DNA of 17,648 nt. Origin: Bacteroides sp. (lineage in GTDB: Bacteria > Bacteroidota > Bacteroidia > Bacteroidales > Muribaculaceae). Positions 8,274 through 14,989 of this stretch are shown here, in pieces; position 1 is the first letter of the stretch, and each line of letters begins with the position of its first letter. A model generated the notes under the pieces. It saw only the letters and a program-made list of their open reading frames with translations. It searched no databases and was not told the origin of the DNA. The stretch lies in NCBI GenBank assembly GCA_014801655.1, contig JAAVDT010000007.1:76124-93771 (forward strand), in the 5' to 3' direction. The translations under genes and the position numbers were made by a program.

Positions 8274-8313
8274 TAATTTTGTAATTTTGTAATTTTGTAA
8301 TTTTGTAATTTTG
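8274..8313 (+). repeat. (TAATTTTG)x5 tandem repeat abutting a start codon
   Basis: Five perfect head-to-tail copies of TAATTTTG run from 8274 to 8313, followed by TAAT and then the ATG at 8318. Each unit fits the TAnnTTTG -7 promoter consensus, so the array may supply several overlapping -7 boxes, and it occupies the normal leader and ribosome-binding region. No TTG lies at the standard spacing upstream of the first unit. Short tandem repeats of this kind are prone to copy-number change by slippage. Confidence 0.9.
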
Positions 8314-8317
8314 TAAT

Positions 8318-8740
8318 ATGAAACGTATACTTATAATTTTCACTCTATTTATAACTTCCATTTGTTCTACATTATCCGCGCAGATACATTGGGTTAGTTT
8401 TGATCGTGTAAAAATTAAAACTCAGAACGGCTACAGAGGGACATTCCCATCAGATTCAAACTTTGAGGATAACCATTTTCATGAGGATGACATATGGTGC
8501 GTAAGTCTAGGTCGAGAAATAAGGGAAGGTGTATACATGGTATTGGATGAAGACGGTTATCAAACAGGAAATATAATTGAGTTAAACGAACGTGGATTAT
8601 CAGGACTATGGGGATGGCTGACTCTTCATTATACTAATGCAGAAAGTCCATACAAAGAGCACCATCAGCAAGGAAGAGGTTTCTTCCATACAAGACATTA
8701 CTCTTTAATGCTCAATCTGTCTTTTCCTAAAAATGGTTGA
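8318..8740 (+). CDS. Small exported protein of unknown function, possibly phase variable
   Basis: 140 residues starting with a clear signal peptide (MKRILIIFTLFITSICSTLSA, cleavage likely before QIHW). The mature part is acidic and rich in Trp and His, with WVSFDRVKIKTQNGYRG, WCVSLGREIREGVYMVLDED and GLSGLWGWLTLHY. No domain is recognised. The gene is more AT-rich than its neighbours, and its start codon comes directly after the five-copy TAATTTTG array, with no Shine-Dalgarno visible. The stop codon at 8738 overlaps the likely original start of the downstream gene remnant. Probably an acquired gene whose expression depends on the repeat array. Confidence 0.65.
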   Translation: MKRILIIFTLFITSICSTLSAQIHWVSFDRVKIKTQNGYRGTFPSDSNFEDNHFHEDDIWCVSLGREIREGVYMVLDEDGYQTGNIIELNERGLSGLWGWLTLHYTNAESPYKEHHQQGRGFFHTRHYSLMLNLSFPKNG

Positions 8741-8956
8741 CTGTACGACGGATTCAAAGAATACCTTGTCTCTGACGATATGCTCGACTCCCCTCAACCC
8801 GAATTATTCGAGACAGAACAACAGGCTCTCGCTTTATGCGCCGGCATTGACTATGGTGCAAATGAAAATGCCACTTCCGAACGATATCCGCTCCGCTCAT
8901 ACGAAGAAGCCGATGCGCCGTTAATCGAAGCTATCCAAGTCGTATTGATTCCCTAG
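8733..8956 (+). pseudogene. Frameshifted remnant of a small protein gene
   Basis: From 8744 the frame reads a convincing protein with no start codon: YDGFKEYLVSDDMLDS, then PELFETEQQALALCAGIDYG, then ERYPLRSYEEADAPLIEAI, ending at TAG 8954-8956. It lies in the same frame as the upstream gene, just after its TGA. An ATG at 8733 (M-V-D) reaches YDGF only if a base was lost around 8742-8744, so a one-base deletion in an originally roughly 75-residue protein explains the pattern. It resembles small uncharacterised Bacteroidales proteins from memory; function unknown. Alternatives are a non-ATG start or read-through of the TGA. Confidence 0.55.
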
Positions 8957-9037
8957 GACATGTCGCCTGCTCTGAATCTATATAATTCACGATTTATTTT
9001 GTTTTATATTGATTAAAGCCGAATTATATAAATTGCT

Positions 9038-9058
9038 ATTATTGAGAACCACCCGGTT
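9038..9058. repeat. Right copy of direct repeat bracketing the island
   Basis: ATTATTGAGAACCA (9038-9051) repeats 8201-8214 exactly, followed by CCCGGTT against TCGGTT on the left. It lies just upstream of the greA promoter. AACC/GGTT within it could form a small hairpin followed by Ts. Confidence 0.5.
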
Positions 9059-9083
9059 TTTGACGTTTTTTGACTGAAAAAAG

Positions 9084-9114
9084 TTGGCGGATTCGGGCAA
9101 TCTTGCTAACTTTG
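9084..9114 (+). promoter_or_regulatory. Promoter of the greA-HIT transcript
   Basis: TTG (9084-9086), a 20-base spacer and TAACTTTG (9107-9114). The resulting leader before greA is about 245 bases, long enough to hold control elements. The open frame that runs across this promoter (9084-9311) has no gene-like features. Confidence 0.75.
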
Positions 9115-9134
9115 CATCAACATCTACGCAAATG

Positions 9135-9199
9135 GTCTGCCTGCAGACTTTTCCATCATGGAGTCTCACCCGCCGAGGGCTGAGATTCCAAAATTTTTT
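9135..9199 (+). terminator. Possible attenuator or small-RNA terminator in the greA leader
   Basis: TGGAGTCTCA (9159-9168) pairs with TGAGATTCCA (9181-9190) with one G-U, extended inside by CCC/GGG, and is followed by AAATTTTTTA and further Ts. An upstream hairpin, GTCTG (9135-9139) with CAGAC (9144-9148), could instead rearrange: AGACT (9145-9149) can pair with AGTCT (9162-9166), breaking both hairpins. Either greA is attenuated or an RNA of about 80 bases is made here. Confidence 0.5.
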
Positions 9200-9249
9200 A
9201 CTTTTTGGCGAAATGGATTGCTTTCATTATGGCTTTCCACAGGCTGTAG

Positions 9250-9270
9250 GGACGCACGGCTCGTGCGTCC
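9250..9270. repeat. REP-like palindrome
   Basis: GGACGCACG-GCT-CGTGCGTCC is a perfect 9-bp stem with a 3-base loop, preceded by TGTAG. It resembles a dispersed intergenic palindrome I recall from Bacteroidales genomes, and no T-run follows. Only one copy is in the window. Confidence 0.55.
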
Positions 9271-9364
9271 GGAAAAAGAGAGTGAAGACTGGAAAAGAAC
9301 TGCCTGCCTGACCGCCGGATAACCATCATTAACTGAATAAATCAAACAATAAAAACATACTGCT

Positions 9365-9835
9365 ATGCCTATTACTTACATGACCAAAGAGGGCTACAAG
9401 AAGAAAATGGAAGAGATCGCTTATCTCGAATCCGTGAAACGCCCTGAAATCTCTCGTGCTATCGCTGAGGCCCGCGACAAAGGCGACCTCTCGGAAAACT
9501 CTGAATATGACGCTGCCAAGGAAGCTCAAGGTATGCTCGAAATGAAGATTTCGCAGCTGAAAGACCTCGTGGCAAGCTGCCGCATCATCGACGAGAGCAA
9601 TCTCAACAATGAGGAAGTGCAGATTCTCAACCGCGTGAAAATCAAAAACGTGGCTAATGGCATGACTATGGAATATACCATCGTGGCCGACAGCGAAGCC
9701 AACCTCAAGGAAAAGAAAATCGGCTCCAGCACCCCCATTGCCCAGGGTCTTCTCGGCCACAAGCTCGGCGAAGTGGTTGAAATCAAGGTTCCCGCAGGCC
9801 TGATGAAATTTGAAATCGTGGAAATCAACTTCTGA
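9365..9835 (+). CDS. greA: Transcription elongation factor GreA
   Basis: Rescues backtracked RNA polymerase by stimulating transcript cleavage through the secondary channel. 156 residues, normal for the family. The N-terminal coiled coil (about 1-75) has the tip motif ARDKGDLSENSEYDAAKE, with the acidic D41 and E44 at the same positions as in E. coli GreA. The C-terminal FKBP-like domain has SSTPIAQGLLGHKLGEVVEIKVPAG. It begins at the ATG at 9365 after a long structured leader, and the HIT gene follows after 43 bases, so the two are probably co-transcribed. Confidence 0.97.
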   Translation: MPITYMTKEGYKKKMEEIAYLESVKRPEISRAIAEARDKGDLSENSEYDAAKEAQGMLEMKISQLKDLVASCRIIDESNLNNEEVQILNRVKIKNVANGMTMEYTIVADSEANLKEKKIGSSTPIAQGLLGHKLGEVVEIKVPAGLMKFEIVEINF

Positions 9836-9878
9836 TTCCGCCAGCGTCACACACCGTTCACCAAATTCTAAAAAAGTC

Positions 9879-10271
9879 ATGGCTTCGATATTCAGCAAAA
9901 TCGTGGCAGGCGAAATCCCCTGCTACAAAGTGGCGGAAGATGAAAAGAACTTTGCGTTTCTCGACATCAACCCGATGACTCCGGGCCACACGCTGGTCAT
10001 TCCCAAAAAGGAGGTCGACTACCTCTTTGACCTCTCTGACGAAGACTACACCTCGCTGCAGCTCTTTGCCAAGCGCGTGGCTCTGGCTCAGAAAGCCGCT
10101 CTGCCCTGCGCACGCATCGCCGAGGCTGTACTCGGCATGGAAGTGCCTCACGCCCACATCCACCTCGTTCCCATCCAGACCGAGGCCGACCTCAATTTCC
10201 GCAACCACATCTCGCTGCCTGCCGATGAAATGGCATCTATTGCCGCCCGCATCGCTGCCGAGATGAAATAG
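9879..10271 (+). CDS. HIT-family (HinT-like) nucleotide phosphoramidase/hydrolase
   Basis: 130 residues. The HIT signature HAHIHL lies at 91-96 within VPHAHIHLVP, and the conserved N-terminal pattern SIFSKIVAGEIPCYKVAEDE is followed by AFLDINPMTPGHTLVIPK. These proteins cleave AMP-linked phosphoramidates or related nucleotides using the histidine triad in the cytoplasm; the exact substrate cannot be read from sequence. I start at the ATG at 9879 because it gives the family N-terminus; the frame is open upstream but overlaps greA. It lies 43 bases after greA, likely in the same transcript. Confidence 0.93.
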   Translation: MASIFSKIVAGEIPCYKVAEDEKNFAFLDINPMTPGHTLVIPKKEVDYLFDLSDEDYTSLQLFAKRVALAQKAALPCARIAEAVLGMEVPHAHIHLVPIQTEADLNFRNHISLPADEMASIAARIAAEMK

Positions 10272-10347
10272 AGTGTGTTTATTTTAAACCAAATTAATAC
10301 ATGAAGAGTGTGTATTATAATGAATCATTTAAAAGTAAACACACTCT
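10270..10347. repeat. 78-bp inverted repeat between the HIT gene and the TonB receptor
   Basis: AGAGTGTGTTTATTTTAAA (10270-10288) pairs with TTTAAAAGTAAACACACTCT (10328-10347), leaving only one extra G. A third copy of AGAGTGTGT lies at 10305-10313, so the motif occurs three times, about 35 bases apart, the last inverted. The left arm overlaps the HIT stop codon. It could be a regulator-binding array, a long leader hairpin or a miniature mobile-element relic. Confidence 0.7.
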
Positions 10348-10363
10348 AAACCTTCCCCCACTG

Positions 10364-12385
10364 ATGAGGCGCACTATCTTCCCCCTCCTGATTCTTGGCT
10401 CCTCCCTTGCAGGAGCCGCTCAGGAGCCGGCTGACACGCTGAAAGATCTCGAAGAAGTCATCGTGTCGGCAGCCCGCGGGCCGCTCCGCATGAGCGGGGC
10501 GGTCAACGGTCGCGTGATTACGGCTACCGAACTCAAACGAGCCGCCTGCTGCAACCTCGGCGAGAGCTTCACCACCAATCCCTCGGTCGATGTCAACTAC
10601 AACGATGCAGCCACAGGAGCCCGCCAGATCAGGCTGCTCGGTCTTTCGGGCAGCTACGTTCAGATGCTCACCGAAAACATTCCGAACTTTCGCGGAGCCG
10701 CAGCTCCCTACGGCCTGGGCTACATTCCGGGACCGTGGATGCAGTCGATTCAGGTGTCGAAAGGAGCTTCGTCGGTCAAAAACGGCTATGAATCAATCAC
10801 CGGCCAAATCAACGTGGAGATGAAGAAGCCGCAGCTTGATCCGTCGCTGTCGGTAAATATGTACTATGACATGATGAACAAGCTCGAAGCCAACGTTGAC
10901 GGCAATCTGCATCTCGGAGGCAACTGGAGCGCCGGACTGCTGACCCATTTCGAAAATTCGTTTTCGGGCCACGACAGCAATGACGACGGATTCATGGACA
11001 CACCGCGCATACGCCAGTATTCGCTGATGCCGCGCGTGGCCTATCTCGGCTCATCCTATGTGTTTCAGGCCTCATTCAAATATCTCGACGAGCGCCGCCG
11101 GAGCGGTCAGGATACTCACCACTCCATGCCCGACCACAATCCCTCGCTGCCGCTCTACACCATCGACATCGACACCCGCCGATGGGAGGCGATGACAAAG
11201 AACGCCTATATGTTTGACCGCGACAACGACGGCAACATCGCACTAATACTCTCCGCATCAGGCCACGACCAGGACGCCGCCTACGGTCTGCGGCTTTGCA
11301 ACATCGACCAGCGCGAAGTGTATGCATCGCTGATGTTTGAAAGAAAATGGAACGACATGCATGCCCTGTCAACCGGCCTGTCGCTCAACTTCGATGACTA
11401 TCACTACCGCTTCCGTCTCACTCCGGAGGCCTCCTCGCCCCTGCAGCGCACTGCCGACCGCGAGATGCTCCCGGGCGCCTATGCCCAATATACGCTCAAT
11501 CTCGCCGACAACCGACTGACTGCAATGGCCGGAGTGAGATATGACCACAGCAGTCTCTACGGATCTGCCTTCACACCCCGAATGCATCTGCGCTATCGCC
11601 CCATTGAGGCTCTCTCGCTTCATGCTTCGGCCGGCAAAGGCTATCGCTCGCCCCATCCACTGGCCGAGTATTCCTATTTGCTCGCTTCGTCGCGACGGCT
11701 CGTTATCGACCCCGAACTTCACCGCGAATCGGCCGCCAACTATGGCATCGGCGCCACTTATGATTTCACCATCGGCTCCCGGAAACTGAGCCTTGATGCC
11801 GAATACTACTACACCCGATTCTACAACCAGCTCATGCTCAACCTCGATCGCGACCCCCACGCGGCATTCATCTATTCCACTTCCGGCCGGTCCTACTCCC
11901 ACGCCGTTCAGGTGGAACTGACCGCCTCGCCGCTCAGCGACCTGACCCTGAGCCTTGCCTGGCGACTGACCGACGTGCGCGCCCGCTATCTCAACGTCAT
12001 GGAGCAGAAGCCCCTGACCTCGCGCAACAAAGGCTTGCTCACCGTCAGCTACACTCCGATGATGGGGCTCTGGCAATTTGATGTCTCGCTTGCCCTCAAT
12101 GGCGGCGGACGCATGCCCTCCCCCTATCAGCTTGCCGACGGCAACCTGTCGTGGAGCCCTCGCTACAAGGCCTTCACTCAGCTCAACACCCAGATTACCC
12201 GCAACTTCCGCCACTGGGCCATCTATCTCGGCGGCGAGAACCTCACCAACTTCCGCCAGAAAAATCCGATTGTAGGAGCCTCCGACCCGTGGGGCAACGA
12301 CTTTGACGCCACGATGATCTATGGGCCGCTCCACGGCGCCATGGTCTACGTCGGCTTCCGCTATAACTTCACCAAATATCTCTAA
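10364..12385 (+). CDS. TonB-dependent outer-membrane receptor, probably for a metal or metal complex
   Basis: 673 residues from the ATG at 10364, chosen because it starts a signal peptide (MRRTIFPLLILGSSLAGAAQ); the in-frame ATG at 10301 would put 21 non-signal residues in front and lies inside the inverted repeat. A TonB-box-like LEEVIVSA is at 29-36, followed by the plug domain (LGESFTTNPSVDVN, ARQIRLLGLSG, VQMLTENIPN, IQVSKGASSVKNGYESITGQINVEMKKP) and a beta-barrel ending in VYVGFRYNFTKYL. It lacks the N-terminal CarboxypepD_reg domain of SusC-type receptors and has no SusD partner, so polysaccharide uptake is unlikely. The gene 21 bases downstream encodes a periplasmic heavy-metal-associated domain protein, pointing to metal uptake, possibly copper. 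Substrate assignment is inference. Confidence 0.92.
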   Translation: MRRTIFPLLILGSSLAGAAQEPADTLKDLEEVIVSAARGPLRMSGAVNGRVITATELKRAACCNLGESFTTNPSVDVNYNDAATGARQIRLLGLSGSYVQMLTENIPNFRGAAAPYGLGYIPGPWMQSIQVSKGASSVKNGYESITGQINVEMKKPQLDPSLSVNMYYDMMNKLEANVDGNLHLGGNWSAGLLTHFENSFSGHDSNDDGFMDTPRIRQYSLMPRVAYLGSSYVFQASFKYLDERRRSGQDTHHSMPDHNPSLPLYTIDIDTRRWEAMTKNAYMFDRDNDGNIALILSASGHDQDAAYGLRLCNIDQREVYASLMFERKWNDMHALSTGLSLNFDDYHYRFRLTPEASSPLQRTADREMLPGAYAQYTLNLADNRLTAMAGVRYDHSSLYGSAFTPRMHLRYRPIEALSLHASAGKGYRSPHPLAEYSYLLASSRRLVIDPELHRESAANYGIGATYDFTIGSRKLSLDAEYYYTRFYNQLMLNLDRDPHAAFIYSTSGRSYSHAVQVELTASPLSDLTLSLAWRLTDVRARYLNVMEQKPLTSRNKGLLTVSYTPMMGLWQFDVSLALNGGGRMPSPYQLADGNLSWSPRYKAFTQLNTQITRNFRHWAIYLGGENLTNFRQKNPIVGASDPWGNDFDATMIYGPLHGAMVYVGFRYNFTKYL

Positions 12386-12406
12386 CCCAAAATAATCTTC
12401 CGCAAA

Positions 12407-12865
12407 ATGAAAAGAATCATGACACTTCTGGCAGGCGTGGCCATCATCGCCATCTGCGGCATATCGGCATCTGCAAAATCGCCCAAAGCGACTGAAACCG
12501 CCGTGTTCACCGTCAATCCTCAGATGACCTGCCAGAACTGCGAAAACAAAATCAAATCAAATCTGCGCTTCGAAAAGGGCGTCAACTCAATCGCCACCGA
12601 TCTCTCGGCTCAGACCGTGACCGTGACCTACGACCCCGCCAAGACAACCCCTGAAAAGCTCACGGCAGCATTCAAGAAAATCGGCTATGAGGCAAGTGTG
12701 GCAACCGGCGAAGCCTGCGCCGCTCCGGCTCAGAAGGGTTGCTGCAAGAAAGCCGAAGGCACCCACTGCGGCGGATGCAAGAAGCACGAATCGGGCGAAG
12801 CCAAGCAGGGCTGCTGCAAGAAAGAGAAAGCCGAAGGCTCTCACTGTGGCGGCTGCAAAAAATAA
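12407..12865 (+). CDS. Periplasmic heavy-metal-associated (HMA) protein with Cys-rich tail
   Basis: 152 residues with a signal peptide (MKRIMTLLAGVAIIAICGISASA). The HMA fold (about 31-98) carries the MTCQNCENK metal loop with C42 and C45, the pattern that binds Cu(I) or related soft metals. The tail is unusual: two Lys/Cys-rich cassettes, each GCCKK followed by HCGGCKK, look like a recent duplication and resemble a small metallothionein-like sink. It follows the TonB receptor by 21 bases and ends at a bidirectional terminator, so the two form a likely operon: outer-membrane entry plus periplasmic capture of a metal. Copper is the leading guess; zinc or another thiophilic metal is possible. 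Confidence 0.88.
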   Translation: MKRIMTLLAGVAIIAICGISASAKSPKATETAVFTVNPQMTCQNCENKIKSNLRFEKGVNSIATDLSAQTVTVTYDPAKTTPEKLTAAFKKIGYEASVATGEACAAPAQKGCCKKAEGTHCGGCKKHESGEAKQGCCKKEKAEGSHCGGCKK

Positions 12866-12881
12866 ACCGCTACGCCTCACG

Positions 12882-12933
12882 ACGTAAAAAAAGCGAAAGT
12901 CCCCCATCAACGGGAGCTTTCGCTTTTTTACGT
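12882..12933. terminator. Bidirectional rho-independent terminator between convergent genes
   Basis: ACGTAAAAAAAGCGAAAG (12882-12899) pairs with CTTTCGCTTTTTTACGT (12917-12933), with one extra A, plus inner TCCC/GGGA. A-runs on one side and T-runs on the other serve the HMA gene on the plus strand and the YeiH-family gene on the minus strand. Confidence 0.9.
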
Positions 12934-12947
12934 TATGTATCGGGTTG

Positions 12948-13979
12948 TTACATCAACACCGGGGCGAGATATTTTGCAAGTGCCCATCCGCCTGCGAGAA
13001 GCCAAATATAGAGCAGGAAGGCGAGCACAAAGGGCTTGGCACCTGCTTTCTTGAATTTGTCGATGCTGGTTTCGGCGCCGAGGGCCACCATTGCCATTGT
13101 CAGCAGGAAGGTGTCGATATATTCAATAATCGAAATCGCCTGCGCCGGAAGCAGATTGAGCGAATTGAACATGATGACGGCAAGAAATCCGAGCGCAAAC
13201 CAAGGCACTGCCACCTTGCCGCCACCGGCCTGAGAACCGCTCTTGCGGGCGCGCTGCGCAACCCAGTAGCCGAGCACAAAGAGCACCGGAATGAGCAGCA
13301 TCACGCGAATCATCTTGACGATGATGGCCACTGCCGCAACTTCTTCACCCATAGCATTGCCGGCGCCTACGGCGTGGGCCACCTCATGGAGAGTCGCACC
13401 GGCATAGATGCCCATCTGGCTTGCATCGAGTTCGAGGAAACCGAGTCGATAGGCAATCGGATAGAGAAACATCGACAGCGTGCCGAAAATCACTACCGTG
13501 GCCACGGCCACCGCCGTCTTGTAGGGTTTGGTCTGAATAGTCGATTCCGCACCGAGCACTGCTGCTGCGCCGCAGATGCCGCTGCCCACTGAGGTGAGCA
13601 GCGCGATGTCACGGTCCATTTTCAACAGCTTGCCGAGCCACACACCGCCCAGAATGGTCACGGTCACAACTATTGCATCGATGACGATGCCCGCCGTGCC
13701 CACATTCAGAATATCCTGAAACGTAAGGCGGAAGCCATAGAGAATGATGCCGAGACGCAAAAGTTTTTTAGAGCAGAACTGAATCCCGGGCACCCACGTT
13801 TCGGGCAGATGATTGCGCAGGGAGTTGGCATATAACATGCCGAGCACGATGCCGATAATCATCGGACTCAGCGAAAGTTCCTTGAAAATCTGCGCACTGC
13901 CGATATAGAAGGCGGCGCAGGCGAAGAGCCCGATCAGGAGCACTCCGTGGAGCATACTTGAACGTTTTTCCGAAAGCAT
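12948..13979 (-). CDS. YeiH-family putative sulfate export transporter (UPF0324)
   Basis: 343 residues, almost entirely hydrophobic, with about ten predicted membrane segments in the inner membrane. The family patterns are present: LRLGIILYGFRLTFQDI, SGICGAAAVLGAE and GIYAGATLHEVAHAVGAGNA. Members are annotated as putative sulfate or anion exporters, though the substrate is poorly established. The start at 13979 gives MLSEKRSSMLHGVLLIG with the first helix directly after. It shares the bidirectional terminator with the HMA gene. Its upstream region is filled by the 183-bp palindrome, and no TAnnTTTG promoter was found there on the minus strand, so the element may affect its expression. Confidence 0.92.
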   Translation of the reverse strand: MLSEKRSSMLHGVLLIGLFACAAFYIGSAQIFKELSLSPMIIGIVLGMLYANSLRNHLPETWVPGIQFCSKKLLRLGIILYGFRLTFQDILNVGTAGIVIDAIVVTVTILGGVWLGKLLKMDRDIALLTSVGSGICGAAAVLGAESTIQTKPYKTAVAVATVVIFGTLSMFLYPIAYRLGFLELDASQMGIYAGATLHEVAHAVGAGNAMGEEVAAVAIIVKMIRVMLLIPVLFVLGYWVAQRARKSGSQAGGGKVAVPWFALGFLAVIMFNSLNLLPAQAISIIEYIDTFLLTMAMVALGAETSIDKFKKAGAKPFVLAFLLYIWLLAGGWALAKYLAPVLM

Positions 13980-13983
13980 TTTG

Positions 13984-14166
13984 TAAGTAAGTGTTTAAAT
14001 TTAACCGATAGTAAGTGAAAAAATCTTTTATACTCTATGCAACTTCTTTTTTGTCAATTTCGTATTGTCATTCAGTCGCTTAGCTCGCTAAGCTCCTTCA
14101 ATCCGCAACGAAATTGCCTAAAAAATAAGCCGCATATAGTATAAATTAAATTTAAACACTTACTTA
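13984..14166. repeat. 183-bp imperfect palindrome, MITE-like element
   Basis: The ends are a perfect 20-bp inverted repeat, TAAGTAAGTGTTTAAATTTA (13984-14003) and its complement (14147-14166). The interior keeps pairing: TTTATACT, TATGC, CTT, TTTTTT and CAATTTCG on the left have matching counterparts on the right, with a roughly 22-base extra segment after the left arm, and the tip is GCTTAGC-TC-GCTAAGC near 14078-14093. No coding sequence is inside. Terminal repeats, length and lack of a gene fit a miniature inverted-repeat transposable element. No obvious target duplication is seen. It fills the gap between the regulator gene and the YeiH-family gene. Confidence 0.8.
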
Positions 14167-14197
14167 TTACTTTTAATGTGATGAATTTTCCGAGCCT

Positions 14198-14887
14198 CTA
14201 CTCCTCGATGGCTGAGGAGAGGAGAGCCACCATGTCAGCGCGGTTATTGATTCGGATTTCGTTGCTTGTGAAATCAATCAGACCACGCTCGCGCATTCCT
14301 TCAAGAGTGTTGATAAATGAAGAACGCTGAACGCCGAACAGGCCGTAGAGGTCGCGCTGGCGGCAGGTCAACACAATATCCTTGCCTCCGCGCTGAGTCG
14401 TGGCCACAATCCAGAGGGCTATACGCTCCTCAAGCGAGCCGGCGGATAGGGCAAGCACACCGTCGATAGACTTTTGTGCATTGACCGACAGCAAGTTCAG
14501 GAAATTAAACAGAAATACCGAATCGGAGTTGAGCAGCTTGACATAGTCGGCTTTCGAAATCTGCATGATGCCGGTGGGGCCAATGGCGGTGGCTGTGCAG
14601 GGATAGTTGGTGGCGCGGCCGAAAAGAAAGTCCGGAGCAATCACATCGGGGCGTTCGAGAGTCTGGCCCACGCGGAAACGTCCGTTGCTGTTTTCGATAA
14701 CCAATCGGGAAGCACCGCTGATAATGAACTTAATATGAGTGCAAGGCTCGCCGGCCGAAACGATTCTCTCGCCGTCGAGATATTTCAGAAAATGAAACTT
14801 GGTGCTGCCGATAACCTCCGACAGTTTTGCGTAGCTGACACCGTGGAAAAGCGGCAGAGCCATTAGAATTTCATACATCGAATCCAT
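14198..14887 (-). CDS. Crp/Fnr-family transcriptional regulator
   Basis: 229 residues. The N-terminal cyclic-nucleotide-binding-like beta barrel (about 10-120) includes LPLFHGVSYAKLSEVIG and ERIVSAGEPCTHIKFIISG, followed by a long dimerisation helix and a C-terminal winged helix-turn-helix (about 150-215) with GSLEERIALWI, LTCRQRDLYGLFGVQRSSFINTLEGMRERGLI. The scattered cysteines do not form an FNR-type iron-sulfur cluster set, so oxygen sensing by a cluster is unlikely; the ligand is unknown. The start at 14887 is used; Met4 (14876-14878) is an alternative. It lies 102 bases downstream of the symporter gene on the same strand and may control that gene or the YeiH-family gene. Confidence 0.93.
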   Translation of the reverse strand: MDSMYEILMALPLFHGVSYAKLSEVIGSTKFHFLKYLDGERIVSAGEPCTHIKFIISGASRLVIENSNGRFRVGQTLERPDVIAPDFLFGRATNYPCTATAIGPTGIMQISKADYVKLLNSDSVFLFNFLNLLSVNAQKSIDGVLALSAGSLEERIALWIVATTQRGGKDIVLTCRQRDLYGLFGVQRSSFINTLEGMRERGLIDFTSNEIRINNRADMVALLSSAIEE

Positions 14888-14989
14888 AAGTCACACTTTG
14901 AAAATATATATAGTTGAATTTGGTCGGGATATAGCAATAGTTGATTATATCATAACGGATTCTGTTGGCGAATGGTTATGACGGTTTGC

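Noticed and set aside
8274..8313. The 8-bp tandem array as a CRISPR or coding repeat
   Set aside because: The units are contiguous with no spacers, and they end before the start codon, so they do not encode the protein.
9084..9311. Open frame of 75 codons running from the greA promoter into its leader
   Set aside because: It starts with the TTG of the -33 element and includes the -7 box, so it cannot be fully transcribed; it has no protein-like pattern.
10301..10363. Upstream ATG for the TonB receptor
   Set aside because: It adds 21 residues ahead of a perfect signal peptide and lies within the inverted repeat.
11369..12334. Minus-strand open frame of 321 codons across the TonB receptor
   Set aside because: It is a shadow of the GC-rich receptor gene, low in complexity and without recognisable motifs.
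12945..13592. Plus-strand open frame of 215 codons opposite the YeiH-family gene
   Set aside because: It is His- and Arg-rich shadow sequence; the minus-strand frame has clear transporter motifs and membrane helices.
14198..14887. FNR-type oxygen sensor
   Set aside because: The Cys residues are isolated (EPC, YPC, LTC) and do not form the N-terminal cluster-binding set of FNR.
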